A stretch of DNA of 64,000 nt from an uncultured Bdellovibrionales bacterium. GTDB lineage: Bacteria; Bdellovibrionota; Bdellovibrionia; Bdellovibrionales; Bdellovibrionaceae. A program made the position numbers and the translations under genes. Positions 62,941 to 64,000 of this stretch are shown here, in pieces. Position 1 is the stretch's first letter; each line of letters opens with the position of its first letter. Location of the stretch: positions 19,940 to 83,939 of the forward strand of contig CAIYID010000001.1 of NCBI GenBank assembly GCA_903926205.1, in the 5' to 3' direction. The notes below the pieces were generated by a model that was given only the letters and a program-made list of their open reading frames with translations, had not been told where the DNA came from and searched no databases.

Positions 62941-63603
62941 ATGAAAAATATTCGATTTATTGATTCAGTTCTTAAAATGCCATTCATGCAACTTCCAGTT
63001 CGTACCGTGATTGTAAATATTAATGGTCAGGAAATTCTAATTTCTCCTGGCTCAAAAATTCCTTCAGAGCAATACGATCCAAAATGGAATATCTCCGATA
63101 TCGTGGCTCCCAATAGTTATCATCACGGTGGAGTGCCCAAAGCCGCCTCTATTTACAAAAATGCAAAGCTGTGGGCCGTGCCAGGTTTGGAAAAAAAACG
63201 AGCAGATATAGCCTGGACAAATATTCTTGATGAAAAGAGCTGGCCTTACAAAGACCAACTTGAAGTGGTGCCATTAAAAGGAATGCCAAAAATGAACGAA
63301 TTTCTTTTTGTGCACAAAGAGAGTCGCTCCCTCATTGTCACTGATATGTGTTTCAATATCGTGGGAGAGCAAGGTTTTGGGCAGCGATTGATTATGAGTT
63401 TATTTGGTACTTATAATCGCTTCGCCATTGGTCGACTTTTTACCAAGGGCATTCAAGATAAGTCGGCCTTTAAAAAATCAATCTCCAAGCTTCTCAGTCA
63501 TGATTTTGAAAATATCATCGTCAGTCACGGGAGCATGGTTCAAGGAAATGGTAAAGCGATTCTGGTGAAAGCTTTAGCGGAACGTGGTTTAATGGAACCC
63601 TGA
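62941..63603 (+). CDS. DUF4336-like, metallo-beta-lactamase-related protein
   Basis: A 220-residue protein. NSYHHGGVPKAASIYKNAKLWAVPGL corresponds to the HxxG region of the DUF4336 family, and RSLIVTDMCFNI and NIIVSHGSMVQGNG recall the later strands. The full HxHxDH of metallo-beta-lactamases is not seen, so catalysis is doubtful. No signal peptide or membrane helix. It ends on a strong terminator hairpin that includes the stop codon. Confidence 0.72.
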   Translation: MKNIRFIDSVLKMPFMQLPVRTVIVNINGQEILISPGSKIPSEQYDPKWNISDIVAPNSYHHGGVPKAASIYKNAKLWAVPGLEKKRADIAWTNILDEKSWPYKDQLEVVPLKGMPKMNEFLFVHKESRSLIVTDMCFNIVGEQGFGQRLIMSLFGTYNRFAIGRLFTKGIQDKSAFKKSISKLLSHDFENIIVSHGSMVQGNGKAILVKALAERGLMEP

Positions 63604-63628
63604 CGTTCCGCTCTTTTGATTTTTTTAC
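63577..63628 (+). terminator. Rho-independent terminator spanning the DUF4336 gene stop
   Basis: GCGGAACGT (63577-63585) pairs perfectly with ACGTTCCGC (63603-63611) around a 17-base loop that holds the end of the gene, followed by a T-rich tract ending TTTTTTT. Confidence 0.75.
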
Positions 63629-63777
63629 GTGATCAGATCAACGTCGGCTTTCGTAATACTCTTCAACTGGCCCCCTATCGTGGTGATGGCTCAGAGCTTG
63701 TTTAAACCCCGGTGAGACTTCAGCTTTTTATGAGCTATTGGGAGGATGCCCCCTTGGGCTTCGACTTATTAACAAGC

Positions 63778-64000
63778 TCAACGAGATGAGCCCAAGAGGT
63801 TCGACCGAATACAAGAATCTGATTCCTGCTTCTTCGGTTGAAGTAATACTAAATTGTGAAATAAAGCATAGATTGCGATGTGGTAACTTAAACGATCCTG
63901 AAGCTTTGTTGTGCACCAAGTTCGCCGAAATAAACGATTGATATTCGCACGAAGCATAGCGCAAGTATGATTCAAGCTAAAGAGCGGATCGAATCCACCA
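63778..64000 (-). pseudogene. Transposase C-terminal fragment (open to the right edge)
   Basis: On the minus strand the frame is open from the right edge to the stop at 63778. It contains LNHTCAMLRANINRLFRRTW and CTTKLQDRLSYHIAIYALFH, which resembles the C-terminal end of DDE-type (IS1-related) transposases: an NH-R-x-RLxRRTxC-TTK segment and YxxFHN near the end. The start and catalytic residues lie beyond the window, so an intact transposase cannot be excluded. No terminal inverted repeat was identified between 63628 and 63778. Confidence 0.55.

Noticed and set aside
63980..64000. The last bases (GATCGAATCCACCA) look like a tRNA 3' end with T-loop and CCA.
   Set aside because: No acceptor, D- or anticodon arm is found upstream, and the region reads as a transposase frame on the minus strand.
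1..64000. CRISPR arrays, prophage modules and rRNA operons.
   Set aside because: No regularly spaced direct repeats, phage structural genes or rRNA sequence were seen anywhere in the window.

Overview
The window looks like chromosomal DNA of a Bdellovibrionota-type bacterium (Bdellovibrionales or a close relative). This is inferred from the moderate-to-low GC content, a TIGR02147-type regulator, many short secreted proteins and outer-membrane barrels, frequent GTG/TTG starts, and a conserved housekeeping order rimP-nusA-infB-rbfA-truB-rpsO-pnp-M16 protease-dut followed by mutL-miaA and yicC-gmk-rpoZ-relA/spoT. I could not run searches, so the taxonomic call is inference.

Left part (1-16.7 kb), accessory and signalling. 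A partial Ig-repeat surface protein runs off the left edge. Two paralogous dihaem cytochromes c diverge from either side of a tRNA-Arg(CCT). Next come a secreted alpha/beta hydrolase, a Cys-rich tandem-repeat secreted protein and a small secreted protein. A compact five-gene operon (5601-11483) encodes a histidine kinase, two receiver/HD-GYP proteins, a cobalamin-binding-domain protein and a haem oxygenase with an extra C-terminal domain. The first receiver gene has no canonical start, which suggests a frameshift or a non-AUG start. After it lie a lipoprotein, a cytochrome b561, a TPR/winged-helix regulator and a TIGR02147 regulator with a near-perfect palindrome just before its start codon.

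Middle part (17-35 kb). An unusual locus combines three prepilin-like genes (one of 1106 residues, Cys-rich, with internal membrane segments), a spermidine-synthase-like membrane enzyme split into two genes, two polytopic acyltransferase-like proteins, AdoMet decarboxylase (SpeD) and a HAMP-like membrane protein. This is the strongest candidate for an undescribed system. It is followed by a SWIM/SNF2 helicase, two GNAT acetyltransferases, a tRNA-Leu(CAA), an outer-membrane barrel with a Pro/Ala/Val-rich stalk and a SurA-like chaperone.

Right part (35-64 kb), mostly housekeeping. It holds the transcription-translation operon from rimP to pnp, with a structured rpsO leader, then an M16 protease, dut, three envelope genes, a glycosyltransferase preceded by a 12-codon leader ORF, an SH3/barrel protein, mutL-miaA, a peptide transporter, yicC-gmk-rpoZ, a bifunctional (p)ppGpp enzyme, an RDD protein, a potassium channel with a separately encoded cyclic-nucleotide-binding protein, a LuxR-type regulator, a thioesterase and a DUF4336-like protein. 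A transposase fragment runs off the right edge. No CRISPR array, rRNA or complete insertion sequence was seen.
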